From Desulfobacteraceae bacterium UBA2245 (GTDB lineage Bacteria; Desulfobacterota; Desulfobacteria; Desulfobacterales; UBA2245): a DNA stretch of 64,000 nt. The stretch's first letter is position 1. Each line of letters opens with the position of its first letter. The stretch lies in contig DDYB01000017.1 of NCBI GenBank assembly GCA_002347265.1, positions 102,877 to 166,876 of the forward strand, read 5' to 3'. A program made the position numbers and the translations under genes. Shown here in pieces: positions 33,414-42,647 of this stretch. The notes under the pieces were generated by a model that saw only the letters and a program-made list of their open reading frames with translations, was not told where the DNA came from and did no database searches.

Positions 33414-34175
33414 TCAGAAATCAGGCCTCTGATCCTCCCGAATCCTCCTCTGCCGGAACACCTCGTACATCGCCACGGCCCCGGCGACCGAGGCATTCAG
33501 CGAACCGATCATTCCCGTCTGGGGAATGGCGATCAGGGCATCGCAGTTTTTTTTGACCAGGGGCCGGACCCCTGTATCCTCGCCGCCCACCACCAGGGCA
33601 AGGGGAACGGTGAAATCACAGTCATAAACCGTCCGGTCTCCGGCGGCGTCCAGACCGAAAACCCAGATCCCCCGGTCCTTGAGAAGCCCGATGGTGCGTG
33701 CCATGTTGGTGACCCGATCCACCGGCATATGCTCCAGAGCCCCGGCCGAAGCCTTTGAAACGGCGGGTGTCGGCGAAGCGCTGCGATCCCTGGGAAGCAC
33801 TACGGCCTGAACGCCGGCGCAAAGGGCCGTGCGGATCAGAGCGCCGAGATTCTGAGGATCCTCAAGGTTGTCCAGAAGCAACAGAAAGGGCCTGCATCCG
33901 GGTTCCGAGCGTTCCAGAACCTCGGAAAAGTCCGAGATCGGGCAGGGGCTGACCCTGGCGCAGATCCCCTGATGGCGATCGTTTCCGGCCATGGCGGTCA
34001 GCCGGGCTTCCGGAATGATCTCAACGGGAATCTTTCGAGTTTCAGCCAAGTGCAGCAGTGTCGTCAGACGACCGGACTTCTTGTTCCGTGCGGCGTACAA
34101 AGCCATAAATTGACGGCTGCCGCTTTTCAAAGCCTCGCTGACCGGATGAATGCCGTAAAGGATTTCCGATTTCAT
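33414..34175 (-). CDS. rlmB: 23S rRNA 2'-O-methyltransferase RlmB-like (SpoU/TrmH family)
   Basis: The 253-residue protein has an N-terminal substrate-binding domain (ILYGIHPVSEALKSGSR) and a SPOUT knot domain with motif 1 LDNLEDPQNLGALIRTA, motif 2 LALVVGGEDTGVRPLVKKNCD and motif 3 AIPQTGMIGSLNASVAGAVAMYE. This order is the RlmB/TrmH group, which methylates the ribose of G2251 in 23S rRNA using S-adenosylmethionine. The target base is inferred from the family. It lies 56 bp after gmk. Confidence 0.9.
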   Translation of the reverse strand: MKSEILYGIHPVSEALKSGSRQFMALYAARNKKSGRLTTLLHLAETRKIPVEIIPEARLTAMAGNDRHQGICARVSPCPISDFSEVLERSEPGCRPFLLLLDNLEDPQNLGALIRTALCAGVQAVVLPRDRSASPTPAVSKASAGALEHMPVDRVTNMARTIGLLKDRGIWVFGLDAAGDRTVYDCDFTVPLALVVGGEDTGVRPLVKKNCDALIAIPQTGMIGSLNASVAGAVAMYEVFRQRRIREDQRPDF

Positions 34176-34231
34176 GATCGTCTCACCGTCAGCGCGGCTG
34201 TATTCTGGAAAACGGAAAAAATCCTCGTATT

Positions 34232-34822
34232 TCAGACACCGCGGTAGCTTTCGATAATGGCAGTCAGTTCTTTCAAAGCCCGGTTCAGATCATCGTTGAC
34301 CACGACATGACGGTAAAAATGCTTTTGCGCCATTTCCCGTTCGGCATTGCCCATACGCGTGGAAATTACCTGAGGGGTGTCGGTCGCTCTGGTTTCCAGG
34401 CGGCTGCGAAGCGTCTCCAGAGAGGGGGGCATGATAAAAATTGAAATGCCGTCCGGGAAGCGCTCCAGAATCTGCAGGGCGCCCTGCACGTCGATATCCA
34501 GGAGAATGTCTTCTCCCCTTGCCAGGGCGCTTTGAATGAATTCGGCCGACGTACCGTAAAAATTGCCGTGAACCATCGCCCATTCCGCCCAGAAGCCCTG
34601 TTTGATTTTATCTTCGAAATCCGGCCGCGAAATGAAATGGTAATCCATGCCGTCGCGTTCCCCGCTTCTCGGCGGACGCGTGGTGTAAGACACCGAATAT
34701 CTGAGATCGGCAAAACGCCGCCGCAGCATGCCGCAAAGCGTGGTTTTCCCCCCGCCGGACGGCGCCGATAAAACGAAAAGCCGCCCGCGGGACAATGCGT
34801 TTTTGGAAGGACTATCCGGCAT
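34232..34822 (-). CDS. gmk: Guanylate kinase
   Basis: The 196-residue protein has the P-loop LSAPSGGGKTTLCGML, the GMP-binding block YSVSYTTRPPRSGERDGMDYHFISRPDFE and DILLDIDVQGALQI. Near the end is the lid and C-terminal KHFYRHVVVNDDLNRALKEL. It phosphorylates GMP to GDP. It sits in the classical yicC-remA-gmk order, 12 bp after the DUF370 gene. In many bacteria rpoZ follows gmk; here rlmB does. Confidence 0.96.
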   Translation of the reverse strand: MPDSPSKNALSRGRLFVLSAPSGGGKTTLCGMLRRRFADLRYSVSYTTRPPRSGERDGMDYHFISRPDFEDKIKQGFWAEWAMVHGNFYGTSAEFIQSALARGEDILLDIDVQGALQILERFPDGISIFIMPPSLETLRSRLETRATDTPQVISTRMGNAEREMAQKHFYRHVVVNDDLNRALKELTAIIESYRGV

Positions 34823-34834
34823 GGTTTTCCCTGA

Positions 34835-35089
34835 TCACTCTTTTTCCGCCAAGGTGGAAAATCGCTGGGACAGGGTTTCCGCCTGAATGGCCGAAAGAAC
34901 GACGTGATTGCTGTCCATCACGATGATCGCACGGGTTCTGCGGCCATGAGTGGCGTCAATCAGGCGCTTGTCGTCGCGGGCCTCGTCTTTGAGGCGTTTG
35001 ATGGGCGCCGAATTGGGAGACACGATCGCCACCACCCGCTCGGCCACCACGGTGCTTCCAAAGCCGATGTTCAACAAAATCTGTTCCAT
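34835..35089 (-). CDS. RemA-like DUF370 protein
   Basis: The 84-residue protein matches the DUF370/RemA pattern: LLNIGFGSTVVAERVVAIVSPNSAPIKRL, then DDKRLIDATHGRRTRAIIVMDSNHVVLSAIQAETL. In Bacillus subtilis RemA is a ring-forming DNA-binding regulator of biofilm and osmoprotection genes. In this lineage it is found between yicC and gmk, and its targets are unknown. The start at 35089 is ATG. It is 74 bp after yicC. Confidence 0.88.
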   Translation of the reverse strand: MEQILLNIGFGSTVVAERVVAIVSPNSAPIKRLKDEARDDKRLIDATHGRRTRAIIVMDSNHVVLSAIQAETLSQRFSTLAEKE

Positions 35090-35163
35090 TTGATTTCAAC
35101 TCCCTGGCCGCACTCCGGAATGCGTTGCTCGCGCAAAAGCATTATAAGCGACCTGCTGTGATT

Positions 35164-36045
35164 TTATTCTATATTCTGAACCTGCTCACGGATCTTTTCA
35201 AGTTCGGTTTTGACCGCCACGATGATATGAGAAATCGGCGCACTGCCGGCTTTGGCGCCCATCGTGTTGAATTCCCGGTTAAATTCCTGAAGCAGAAAAT
35301 TGAGTTTCCGGCCCGAGGGCTCGGCAGCGTCAACGATCCGGCGGAACTGCTCAATATGGCTTCGGGTTCTGACGATTTCCTCCGAAATATCGCTTCGGTC
35401 CGCCAGGAAAGCGGCCTCCTGCGCGATCCGCCCGGGATCGATTTCCACCAGTCCGCTGGTCAGCGCTGAGATGCGTTCTTGAAGCCGATGCTGATACCCT
35501 GCGGCAAGACCGGCGGCGGCGGCTTCAACGGCATCCGTACTCGATTCGATAAAATCCATTCTCTTCCGAAAATCCTCGGCCAGAAAGGCGCCCTCCCGGG
35601 CACGCATCTCATCGTGAGCGTTCAGAGCATCTTCGAGGCAGTCCCGGAAAAGCTCCCAGGCCGACTCGATATCCCGGTCCGCCTCTCTCGGCCGGATCAC
35701 CCCTTCGGCCGAAGCGATCATGTTCAGCGGCACATCCGCTTTCAGATTCAGATCTTCCTGAAGCTCCACCAGTGCCTGATGAAAAGCCCTGGCCACGGAA
35801 AAATCAACTGTAAAACCGAAGGACTCCGGCGCCTGATCTTCAACCTGGAATCGAATCTCCAGCCGTCCCCGGGTCATGTGCTCGGATGCCAGAGCCTTGA
35901 TCTTTTCCTCCAGCGGAAGGTAGTTTTGCGGAATCCGCAGAACCACATCCAGGCTTTTGCCGTTATAGGATCGGATTTCCACCCGGCAACCCATGGGGCC
36001 GGCGGTCTTTTCGGCGCGTGCAAAACCGGTCATGCTCTTGATCAT
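35164..36045 (-). CDS. yicC: YicC-family endoribonuclease-like protein
   Basis: The 293-residue protein has the YicC N-terminal block MIKSMTGFARAE and RSYNGKSLDVVLRIPQNY. The C-terminal DUF1732 block is RTRSHIEQFRRIVDAAEPSGRKLNFLLQEFNREFNTMGAKAG, with its acidic catalytic-type residues. YicC proteins of E. coli cut RNA and modulate the sRNA RyhB. The gene overlaps the DUF4416 gene by four bases, so translation is coupled. Its neighbours remA and gmk are the usual ones. Confidence 0.92.
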   Translation of the reverse strand: MIKSMTGFARAEKTAGPMGCRVEIRSYNGKSLDVVLRIPQNYLPLEEKIKALASEHMTRGRLEIRFQVEDQAPESFGFTVDFSVARAFHQALVELQEDLNLKADVPLNMIASAEGVIRPREADRDIESAWELFRDCLEDALNAHDEMRAREGAFLAEDFRKRMDFIESSTDAVEAAAAGLAAGYQHRLQERISALTSGLVEIDPGRIAQEAAFLADRSDISEEIVRTRSHIEQFRRIVDAAEPSGRKLNFLLQEFNREFNTMGAKAGSAPISHIIVAVKTELEKIREQVQNIE

Positions 36046-36611
36046 GATATGTTCCCGGTCGCCGGGGCATTTTCGTTTTCAACGCTCCGACGTCTATTAT
36101 CCACGGTGTATTTGTCGCGGGCCCGCCTGAGAAATGCCTGAATATCTTCGGCGGCATAATCCGGATACGTCCAGGGCAGCGGTTGAAAAGCGCCTTTGGC
36201 GTAAGTAAGCGTCAGGTCCGCATAAATTCCTTTTCCAAGATAAATCCGATGTGAAAAGTTTTTCCCGGTCGCCAGAACAAACCGTTCATAAAGCAGATAG
36301 CCCGGATCGATATTCACCCTTCTCAGGGAACTTTCGGCAAAGCGGCCTTCCACCTCGTTGGTGAGCAGTTTGATGTCCGCCAGATCGGTCTGCTCGATCA
36401 AACGGGAAAAGCTTGCCATCCTTCTGAAAAGCGGTGATCCCATCTCCGCCTCGTAATACCGGGTATACTCAAAGGCAAGCCAGGCGCTGATCAGGTCCGC
36501 CCGGCCGTAATTCCGCTCCAGCAGGCCAAGAACCCGGCCGAAAAGCTCCCTGCGCGCCGTCAGAATGCTGACGACCAGCTTGGCCGGCCTGGCCGGCTGA
36601 ACAACGCTCAT
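36042..36611 (-). CDS. DUF4416 protein
   Basis: The 189-residue protein matches DUF4416: PAKLVVSILTARRELFGRVLGLLERNYG, then FEYTRYYEAEMGSPLFRRMASF and GRFAESSLRRVNIDPGYLLYERFVLAT, then YPDYAAEDIQAFL. No catalytic motif is known for the family, and its function is undescribed. Start at 36611 (MSVVQPARPAK) is chosen because the domain begins there. It is 22 bp after the Trm112-like gene and overlaps yicC by four bases. Confidence 0.8.
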   Translation of the reverse strand: MSVVQPARPAKLVVSILTARRELFGRVLGLLERNYGRADLISAWLAFEYTRYYEAEMGSPLFRRMASFSRLIEQTDLADIKLLTNEVEGRFAESSLRRVNIDPGYLLYERFVLATGKNFSHRIYLGKGIYADLTLTYAKGAFQPLPWTYPDYAAEDIQAFLRRARDKYTVDNRRRSVENENAPATGNIS

Positions 36612-36633
36612 TGCTGGATTATCACTTTTATGA

Positions 36634-36825
36634 TCAAGGCTTTCCGTTTCCACAAAAGTCCAGGGATTTTGCTTCCTCCACCAGCATGACCGGAATGCCG
36701 TTCCTGATTTCATAGCGCAACCGGCAGGCCGGACAGACCAGGGCATCCCCGGATCCGGTCGAATCAACCGGCCCCTTGCACTTCGGACATGCCAGAATTT
36801 CCAGCAGTTCCTTGCGTATTCCCAT
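36634..36825 (-). CDS. Trm112-family small zinc protein
   Basis: The 63-residue protein has two Cys pairs (LACPKCKGPV and LVCPACRLRYEIRNGIPVML), the zinc ribbon of Trm112/UPF0434 proteins (YcaR in E. coli). Eukaryotic Trm112 activates methyltransferases; bacterial members are often next to lpxK or kdsB. Here it follows the lipid A cluster by 238 bp. Start at 36825 (MGIRKELLEILACPKC) is set by the family N-terminus; a long upstream frame has no match. Confidence 0.88.
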   Translation of the reverse strand: MGIRKELLEILACPKCKGPVDSTGSGDALVCPACRLRYEIRNGIPVMLVEEAKSLDFCGNGKP

Positions 36826-37063
36826 TTTTTCAGGCTCCCGTATCATCCTTGCGGGTTTCAAATCTCCCGGCAGAGAGCACGAATTTCCCGCGCTTCCCCG
36901 AGCTTTCCCCGGTCCGGGTATTAACACAGGAACGGAGGCGGAATCAAGCCATGAGATGTCAAAGGGCCGGGGAAACCGAATCTCGTCATTTTGCATGAAT
37001 TCCGATTTTAGAAAAACCGCCTTGCAAAGCAAGGCTTTCCAGCGGTTCAAGCCTGCCTGAAAA

Positions 37064-38038
37064 TTATGGAGCACCGATATCCGGCGGCAGTTTCAATTTC
37101 CGGCGCGCCCGTTCGGGGATGCCCTTGATGCGCCATCTGCGATGAATCCACAGCCAGTTGTCCGGGGCGGCCCGAATATGCTTTTCGATGATCCGGTTGA
37201 AAAGCGCCGTGTTCTCCTCGATATCCCGGCTCACGTCCCCGGTCCGGATCAGTTCAACCGGAGGTTCGAACACGGTGAGATAGCGACCGTCGGGCTGCCG
37301 GGTATTGAACGCCGGCAGGACCGCAGCCCCGTAGCGCAGGGCGAACATGGCCATCCCCTTGTTGGTGCAGACGATTCGTCCGAAAAACGGAACATACACG
37401 CCCTCGTACCAGGAGGCGTTCTGATCCAGCAGAATTCCCACCACCTGATTCTCGTTTAACAGCCGGGAGACAACCGCCGCGCTGTTGCTTTTGTTAACCA
37501 CTGTGTTGCCCGAAAGACCGCGGATTTCCCGCATCACACGATCCATGGGCTCAAAATCAAGAACCCGGGCCATGACATGAAACGGCGTCCCGAATTTAAA
37601 AGAAAAGGACAGGGCCATCAACTCCCAGTTTCCCAGATGGCCGGTTAGAAACAGAATGCCCTTTCCTCTGGACAGGGCCTGGTCATAGTGCTCCTGGCCC
37701 GAAAAGATCATATAGTCGTCCACATTGTCGGGGGTGAGCTTGAGCAGGGCGGGAATTTCCAGAGCGGTCCGTGCCAGCTGAACGAAATTGGCCTTTGCCG
37801 TACTCCGGATTTCCTTCGGACTCATCTGACTTCCCATGGCCAGGGTCAGATTCTCCAGGGCGATGCGGCGGTGGCGCCGGTCCACCGCATACCACAGTCT
37901 GCCGATGGGAAATGCGGCTGCGCCGAGAAGCTTTCTCGGAATGCGGGAAAGCATTCTCAGCAGGCATCGAATCAGGCGATACGATGCCTGTCGTCCTGTT
38001 TTCCGAAGGGTCATGAGTCTGTATTTCTCCGCATTCAA
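37064..38038 (-). CDS. LpxL/HtrB-type lysophospholipid acyltransferase
   Basis: The 324-residue protein has the late acyltransferase motif GHLGNWELM (HX4E) that deprotonates the acyl acceptor, then NKSNSAAVVSRLLNENQVVGILLDQNA and the late block DNWLWIHRRW. These mark the LpxL/LpxM family that adds secondary acyl chains to Kdo2-lipid A at the inner membrane. One N-terminal hydrophobic helix (about residues 36-50) anchors it. It ends the LPS cluster, 63 bp after the GT4 gene. Whether it transfers laurate or another chain is not visible. Confidence 0.88.
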   Translation of the reverse strand: MNAEKYRLMTLRKTGRQASYRLIRCLLRMLSRIPRKLLGAAAFPIGRLWYAVDRRHRRIALENLTLAMGSQMSPKEIRSTAKANFVQLARTALEIPALLKLTPDNVDDYMIFSGQEHYDQALSRGKGILFLTGHLGNWELMALSFSFKFGTPFHVMARVLDFEPMDRVMREIRGLSGNTVVNKSNSAAVVSRLLNENQVVGILLDQNASWYEGVYVPFFGRIVCTNKGMAMFALRYGAAVLPAFNTRQPDGRYLTVFEPPVELIRTGDVSRDIEENTALFNRIIEKHIRAAPDNWLWIHRRWRIKGIPERARRKLKLPPDIGAP

Positions 38039-38101
38039 TCCTGTTTCAGATGTTTTGAGCCGCCCGCTATCCCGTCAATCGGCGCTTTTTTCAACCCCCG
38101 C

Positions 38102-39247
38102 TCAACCGATGGGGTCAAGGTTCAAAAGCGATTCATATACTTTCAGCGTTTCCCCGCACATGGTCTCTACGGTAAAGCGCTGTTGCACCCAATTTCGCGC
38201 CGCTTGGGCATATTTTTCCCGAAGGGCGCTGCTGGACAGAAGCTCACCCAGAGCCACGGCCAGGCTTTGCGGATCACCGGGAGTAAACAGGCGGCCGGTT
38301 TCGCCGTCCAGAACGGTTTCCAGGCTCCCGCCGTGCGCCGAAGCGATCACGGGTCTTCCCATGGCCTGGGCTTCGACGGCAATACGGCCAAAGGCCTCGG
38401 CTTCTCCGGAAGTGGCGGATACCACCACGTCGGCCACAAGATAGGCCGCCGGCATATCTTCGCAGTGTCCGGCCAGCCGCACCCGGTTTTCAAGCCCGAG
38501 CCGCTTGATCAGGGAGCGGAGCTCGGCCGCATAAGAAGGATTTTCAGCATCCCCGACGCACACGGCGGTCCAGGGAAGCGACCGGACCTCTGCCAGGGCC
38601 TTGAAAAACACATCATGCCCCTTGAGCCGTGTCAGACGACCGGGCAGCATCACCACCGGTCCTGAATCCGCGTCCAGATTCCAGCTTTCGCGCAATGAAG
38701 CGACACGCTCCGGATTCACGACCCCGGGGCTGAATTCGGTCTCGTCCACCCCCCGGAATATCCGGATGATCCGCTCCTGCGGCACGCGGTAACACTGCCG
38801 GATATGATCGGCCACGGCGGTCGAAATCGCAATCACCTTCTGGCCGCGGGTCATTACCGCGCTGTAGGCATTGACCGAATAAAATCCGTGGAACGTGGTC
38901 ACCAGCTTCGGCCGCAACTTTTCGGGAAGACTCTTCCAGGCAAGGTACCCGATCCACGCCGGAAGCCTGGACCTCAGGTGCAGAATATCGACCTTTTCTT
39001 GAACCAGCAGCCGCCGAAGCGGCAGGATGTATTTCAAACATACCGGGGTTTTCCTGCCCACCTGCCAGGCAAAATGCTCGCTGCCCTCTTCCTGAAGCCT
39101 TTCAACCAGTCTGCCTCCGGCTGAGATCACGATGGACCGGTGACCATGACGGCGGAGATAACGGCCCACCTCCAGGGCGCCGCGCTCCACGCCGCCGCTT
39201 TCAAGTTCCGGAAGCATCTGAACTACGGTAATCGCTCGGGCCACCAT
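38102..39247 (-). CDS. Family 4 glycosyltransferase (LPS core type)
   Basis: The 381-residue GT-B protein has an N-terminal MLPELESGGVERGALEVGR block with the nucleotide-sugar loop, the mid block VDILHLRSRLPAWIGYLA and the linker GVDETEFSPG. In the C-terminal half are PGRLTRLKGHDVF and the GT4 E-x7-E motif in GEAEAFGRIAVEAQAMGRPVIASAHGG. It should transfer a sugar to growing LPS core. Start at 39247 (MVARAITVVQMLPE) is favoured; ATG at 39271 with GAGG upstream is possible. It overlaps the ELM1-like gene by about 25 bases. Confidence 0.88.
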   Translation of the reverse strand: MVARAITVVQMLPELESGGVERGALEVGRYLRRHGHRSIVISAGGRLVERLQEEGSEHFAWQVGRKTPVCLKYILPLRRLLVQEKVDILHLRSRLPAWIGYLAWKSLPEKLRPKLVTTFHGFYSVNAYSAVMTRGQKVIAISTAVADHIRQCYRVPQERIIRIFRGVDETEFSPGVVNPERVASLRESWNLDADSGPVVMLPGRLTRLKGHDVFFKALAEVRSLPWTAVCVGDAENPSYAAELRSLIKRLGLENRVRLAGHCEDMPAAYLVADVVVSATSGEAEAFGRIAVEAQAMGRPVIASAHGGSLETVLDGETGRLFTPGDPQSLAVALGELLSSSALREKYAQAARNWVQQRFTVETMCGETLKVYESLLNLDPIG

Positions 39248-40176
39248 CTTCTCAATATCTCCTGGGCGCATCGGGAAGCCTCATCCAGCGGCGCCGGATT
39301 GAATTCATCCGCGCCGGATCGCCACATCTCATAAGACATCGCATACCGGTTTTCAATGAGAAATTCCAGGCTGGTCTGGAATTTGTTGCGCTTTTTCTTC
39401 CACAGGACCGGCAGGATTCCCACCCGGCATCCGGCGCTGACCGCCTCATAGATCATGGACATGCTGTCCGCGGTCACCCAGACCCGCCAGGTCTGCGCAT
39501 ACCGGTCTTCGAGCCATCCCAGATGAGTGTCCTCGGATTTAAAAAAAGAAACCGCAGGGTTCTCTTCGGCCAGCTGCGTCAACATGACCAGCATGTCGGC
39601 AGGCGTGCGCGGCGAGGAGGTAATCGTCCAGTGAATCAGGGGGTCCGCCGCCAGAATGGAGCAAATCTGATCCATGGTGGTTTGAGAAGACCACCAGTGG
39701 CTTTTGGGGTCTCTGCCGCCGACCAGAATCAGGCCCTTTGCAAGATCCCGGACTTGTGGAGCGGGCCGTATGCAGGGCGGCCCGAGCGTCAAGAAAATAT
39801 TGTCGGAACCTTCGGGCCGATCATGACGTGGAATCAGGCAAAGATCAAAACGCCTCAGAAAAAGCCGCTCCGGCGTCATGCAGGTCACAGCCCGCGCGCC
39901 GGTCTCCTCCTTGAGAAGCAGCATGGGAATGTGGGTGTATGATCCGGCGCCGATAATCAGATCCCCCGAAGACGGGACCCTTTTCAGGGGCCGTATTCGT
40001 CTCAGGCCGTAGCGAGCCCAGTTGCCCGCGGCCTGAAAAAAATTTCCCGGCTCAACGTTCCGAACCGTAACGGAAAGCGGTGTAAACCTTTCCAGTGCCT
40101 GCAAAACCGCACGGGTCTGTTTCTCGTGCCCCCGCCGGCCGTCAAAAAAGGCCGTCACATAAAGCGGATTGATCAT
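39223..40176 (-). CDS. ELM1/GT-B-like protein of the LPS cluster
   Basis: The 317-residue protein matches the mitochondrial-fission ELM1 / COG3660 group. It starts with AFFDGRRGHEKQTRAVLQALERFT. GDLIIGAGSYTHIPMLLLK is in the middle, LILVGGRDPKSHWWS is at the domain linker, and TADSMSMIYEAVSAGCRVGILP is the sugar-nucleotide-site-like block. The fold resembles GT-B glycosyltransferases, and bacterial members sit in LPS loci. The start overlaps the lpxK stop (TGATG). A transfer role in core assembly is inferred, not shown. Confidence 0.8.
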   Translation of the reverse strand: MINPLYVTAFFDGRRGHEKQTRAVLQALERFTPLSVTVRNVEPGNFFQAAGNWARYGLRRIRPLKRVPSSGDLIIGAGSYTHIPMLLLKEETGARAVTCMTPERLFLRRFDLCLIPRHDRPEGSDNIFLTLGPPCIRPAPQVRDLAKGLILVGGRDPKSHWWSSQTTMDQICSILAADPLIHWTITSSPRTPADMLVMLTQLAEENPAVSFFKSEDTHLGWLEDRYAQTWRVWVTADSMSMIYEAVSAGCRVGILPVLWKKKRNKFQTSLEFLIENRYAMSYEMWRSGADEFNPAPLDEASRCAQEILRRWWPERLP

Positions 40177-41321
40177 CAGAATGCCTTTTCAGAATTTTTT
40201 AAACGGGTTTCAATCAACCGTACCAGGTCGCCCCGAGGATCCTCAAGTTCGATGTCGATTCCTATCACGGCAAGATCCAGGGACCACGATCGGCTGTTTC
40301 CGATGCGGGCCCAATCCTTTTCGGTGGTGGCGACAGCCTGGGCTCCGGCCCTGCGGGCCGCATCCATAATCGCCTGAAAATCCGAATCCCCGTAAGCATG
40401 ATGATCCGGAAAACCCAGGGTTCCGGTTAGGTTCGCTCCGCAGGCTCTGACCGCATCAAAAAAATCCGAGTTCTGCGCAATACCGGAAAATGCAAAAACC
40501 CGCAACCCGGTCAGGGAGCCTTCGGCCGGTAAAAATTGCAGCCGGCTCGTGTGCGTTCCTTTTGAAACCAGGGCGGTTTTCGGCCGGTGCGAAGACTTTA
40601 AAACCGGAATTCCGGGCAGATGTTCCCTGAGCAGCCTTTCCAGTGCAGCAGGAGGTCTGCGACCGCATCGAGTCAGAATGCAGACATCGGCACGCCTCAG
40701 GGCGGACAGGGGTTCCCGCAGCGCTCCCCGGGGAATCAGGCAGAAATTTCCGAAAGGTCGCCGGGAATCGATGAGAACGATATTCAGATCCCGCCGAATC
40801 CGAAGGTGCTGGAAAGCGTCATCCAGAACCAGGACATCGGGCGCAAATTCCGACACGGCGCGCATACCGGACGCCACACGGTCTCTGCCGGCCAGCACGG
40901 GTACGCCAAGGCGCATGGCCATCATGCAGGGCTCGTCTCCGGCCTGTTCGGGGCCCATCAACAAATTTTCCCCGTCGCTGACAATGCCTCCCCTCTTTTC
41001 CGCCTTGCCTTTGTATCCCCGGCTCAGCACGGCCGTACGATATCCCATTCGGAAAAGCAGATCGGCCAGATACAGGGTCATGGGGGTTTTCCCTGTCCCG
41101 CCGGCGGTGATGTTGCCCACGCTGATCACCTTGCAGGGCATCGAGTATGACGGAAAAATCCCCTGGCGGTAACATGCGGCCCGAAGCGCCATCGCGCCTC
41201 CATAGACCGTGGACAAAGCCTTGAGCAGAAACCGGAAAGAAAACCACGGGCTGTGACCCGGATCATCGAAAATTTCCTGAGCCATTTCCCGAATTCGGTC
41301 GGCGTACTTCAATTGTGTCAT
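40176..41321 (-). CDS. lpxK: Tetraacyldisaccharide 4'-kinase LpxK
   Basis: The 381-residue protein has the LpxK P-loop VISVGNITAGGTGKTPMTLYLADLL. PAVLSRGYKGK-type text follows (AVLSRGYKGKAEKRGG), then GDEPCMMAMRLGVPVLAGRDR and VLVLDDAFQHLRIRRDLNIVLID with the DDxFQH catalytic block. It phosphorylates the 4' position of the lipid A precursor at the inner membrane. An N-terminal hydrophobic segment anchors it. It overlaps waaA by four bases (ATGA). Confidence 0.95.
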   Translation of the reverse strand: MTQLKYADRIREMAQEIFDDPGHSPWFSFRFLLKALSTVYGGAMALRAACYRQGIFPSYSMPCKVISVGNITAGGTGKTPMTLYLADLLFRMGYRTAVLSRGYKGKAEKRGGIVSDGENLLMGPEQAGDEPCMMAMRLGVPVLAGRDRVASGMRAVSEFAPDVLVLDDAFQHLRIRRDLNIVLIDSRRPFGNFCLIPRGALREPLSALRRADVCILTRCGRRPPAALERLLREHLPGIPVLKSSHRPKTALVSKGTHTSRLQFLPAEGSLTGLRVFAFSGIAQNSDFFDAVRACGANLTGTLGFPDHHAYGDSDFQAIMDAARRAGAQAVATTEKDWARIGNSRSWSLDLAVIGIDIELEDPRGDLVRLIETRLKNSEKAF

Positions 41322-42625
41322 TCAGGTTTTCTCCGACCCGGTAAAAGTGTTTCGATCTCGCCTACAATGCTTTCAACCGCTCCCTGATTGGCGGAAAACA
41401 CGCTCAGGGCCCGCTCTCCCATGTCCCGGGCCAGAACGGAATCGGAAAGCAGACTTTCCGCAACCCGCTGAAAGGATTCGGCATCACGGACCTGCACAGC
41501 GCCTCCGGATTCAAGAAGATCCGTTGCAATCGCCAAAAAATCACTCATGTCCGGGCCGAACAGTACCGGTTTGGAAAATGCGGCCGGCTCCAGGGGGTTG
41601 TGCCCTCCCAGAGGCGCGAGGCTTCCTCCCACGAAAGCGATATCCGCTATGCTGTACAGCTTGGATAAGGCCCCGATCTGATCCACGATCATCACATCCA
41701 GACGGACGGAGGATTTCAGATCGACCCGGCTCATGTAAACCGACGAAAGGCCCAGACCGGTACAAAGCCGTTCAACCGCCTCGGCCCGGTCCGGATCACG
41801 AGGCGCGAGAATCAGCATCAGGGTGGGAAATTTGCTCCGCAGTGCGATAAAGGCCTTGAGTAGAATGAACTCTTCTCCCTTGTGGGTGCTGCCGGCCACC
41901 AGAATCCGCTGATCAGCATCGATATGCAGAACTCTCCTCAGGGCCTGTCGCTGCGCATCGGAAATCACCGGTCCGGACCGGTCGAATTTAATATTTCCGG
42001 AAATCCTGAGTTTTTCAGGCAAAACCCCCAATTTTCTGAACCGGTCCGCATCGGCTTCGGATTGAACAAAAACAGCGGCAAACCGGTTGAACATAGGTCC
42101 GGCAAAAAAAGCGATCCGGCGATAGCCGCGAAATGAGCGTTTTGAAAGCCGGGCATTGATCAAAATTGCGGGAATGTCCAGTTTGCCAAGCCGAATCAGA
42201 AAATTCGGCCATACATCCGATTCCACGATCACCACAAGGCCGGGTGAAACCGCTCTCGCAACGCGGCGCACGGCAAACCCGAGATCATAGGGAAAAAAGA
42301 AAATTCCTCCCACCCGACCGGCCAGCCGCTGCCAGGCCACTTGAAAACCGGTCTGCGTGGAAGCGGAAAATACCACCCTGCTTTTTCCGAACCGCCGTCC
42401 AAGAGCCTCTGCCAGGGGAACCGCCGAAAGCACTTCTCCGACCGAAAGAGCGTGAACCCATACAGGGCCGTCTGCCAGGGACGATTTTCGGGGAATGAAC
42501 TCCGAAAATCCCAACCGATGCAGAAAGGTTTCCCGGCGTTTTTTTGAAAACGCCAGAATCAGACCGATGACGGGCGCTGCAATCGTCAGGAGGGTATACA
42601 GAAGCAGATTATAGAAAAAGCTCAC
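41318..42625 (-). CDS. waaA: Kdo transferase WaaA (KdtA)
   Basis: The 435-residue protein has an N-terminal membrane anchor (MSFFYNLLLYTLLTIAAPVIGLIL), then WVHALSVGEVLSAVPLAEAL with the catalytic Glu region, and INARLSKRSFRGYRRI. The CMP-Kdo block is FVGGSLAPLGGHNPLEPAAFSKPVLFGP. It transfers Kdo from CMP-Kdo to lipid IVA. Between lptG (22 bp) and lpxK (4-base overlap) it belongs to one unit for LPS building and export. Whether it adds one or two Kdo units cannot be read. Confidence 0.95.
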   Translation of the reverse strand: MSFFYNLLLYTLLTIAAPVIGLILAFSKKRRETFLHRLGFSEFIPRKSSLADGPVWVHALSVGEVLSAVPLAEALGRRFGKSRVVFSASTQTGFQVAWQRLAGRVGGIFFFPYDLGFAVRRVARAVSPGLVVIVESDVWPNFLIRLGKLDIPAILINARLSKRSFRGYRRIAFFAGPMFNRFAAVFVQSEADADRFRKLGVLPEKLRISGNIKFDRSGPVISDAQRQALRRVLHIDADQRILVAGSTHKGEEFILLKAFIALRSKFPTLMLILAPRDPDRAEAVERLCTGLGLSSVYMSRVDLKSSVRLDVMIVDQIGALSKLYSIADIAFVGGSLAPLGGHNPLEPAAFSKPVLFGPDMSDFLAIATDLLESGGAVQVRDAESFQRVAESLLSDSVLARDMGERALSVFSANQGAVESIVGEIETLLPGRRKPE

Positions 42626-42647
42626 GTTTCAGATAGCCCTTGCCGTT

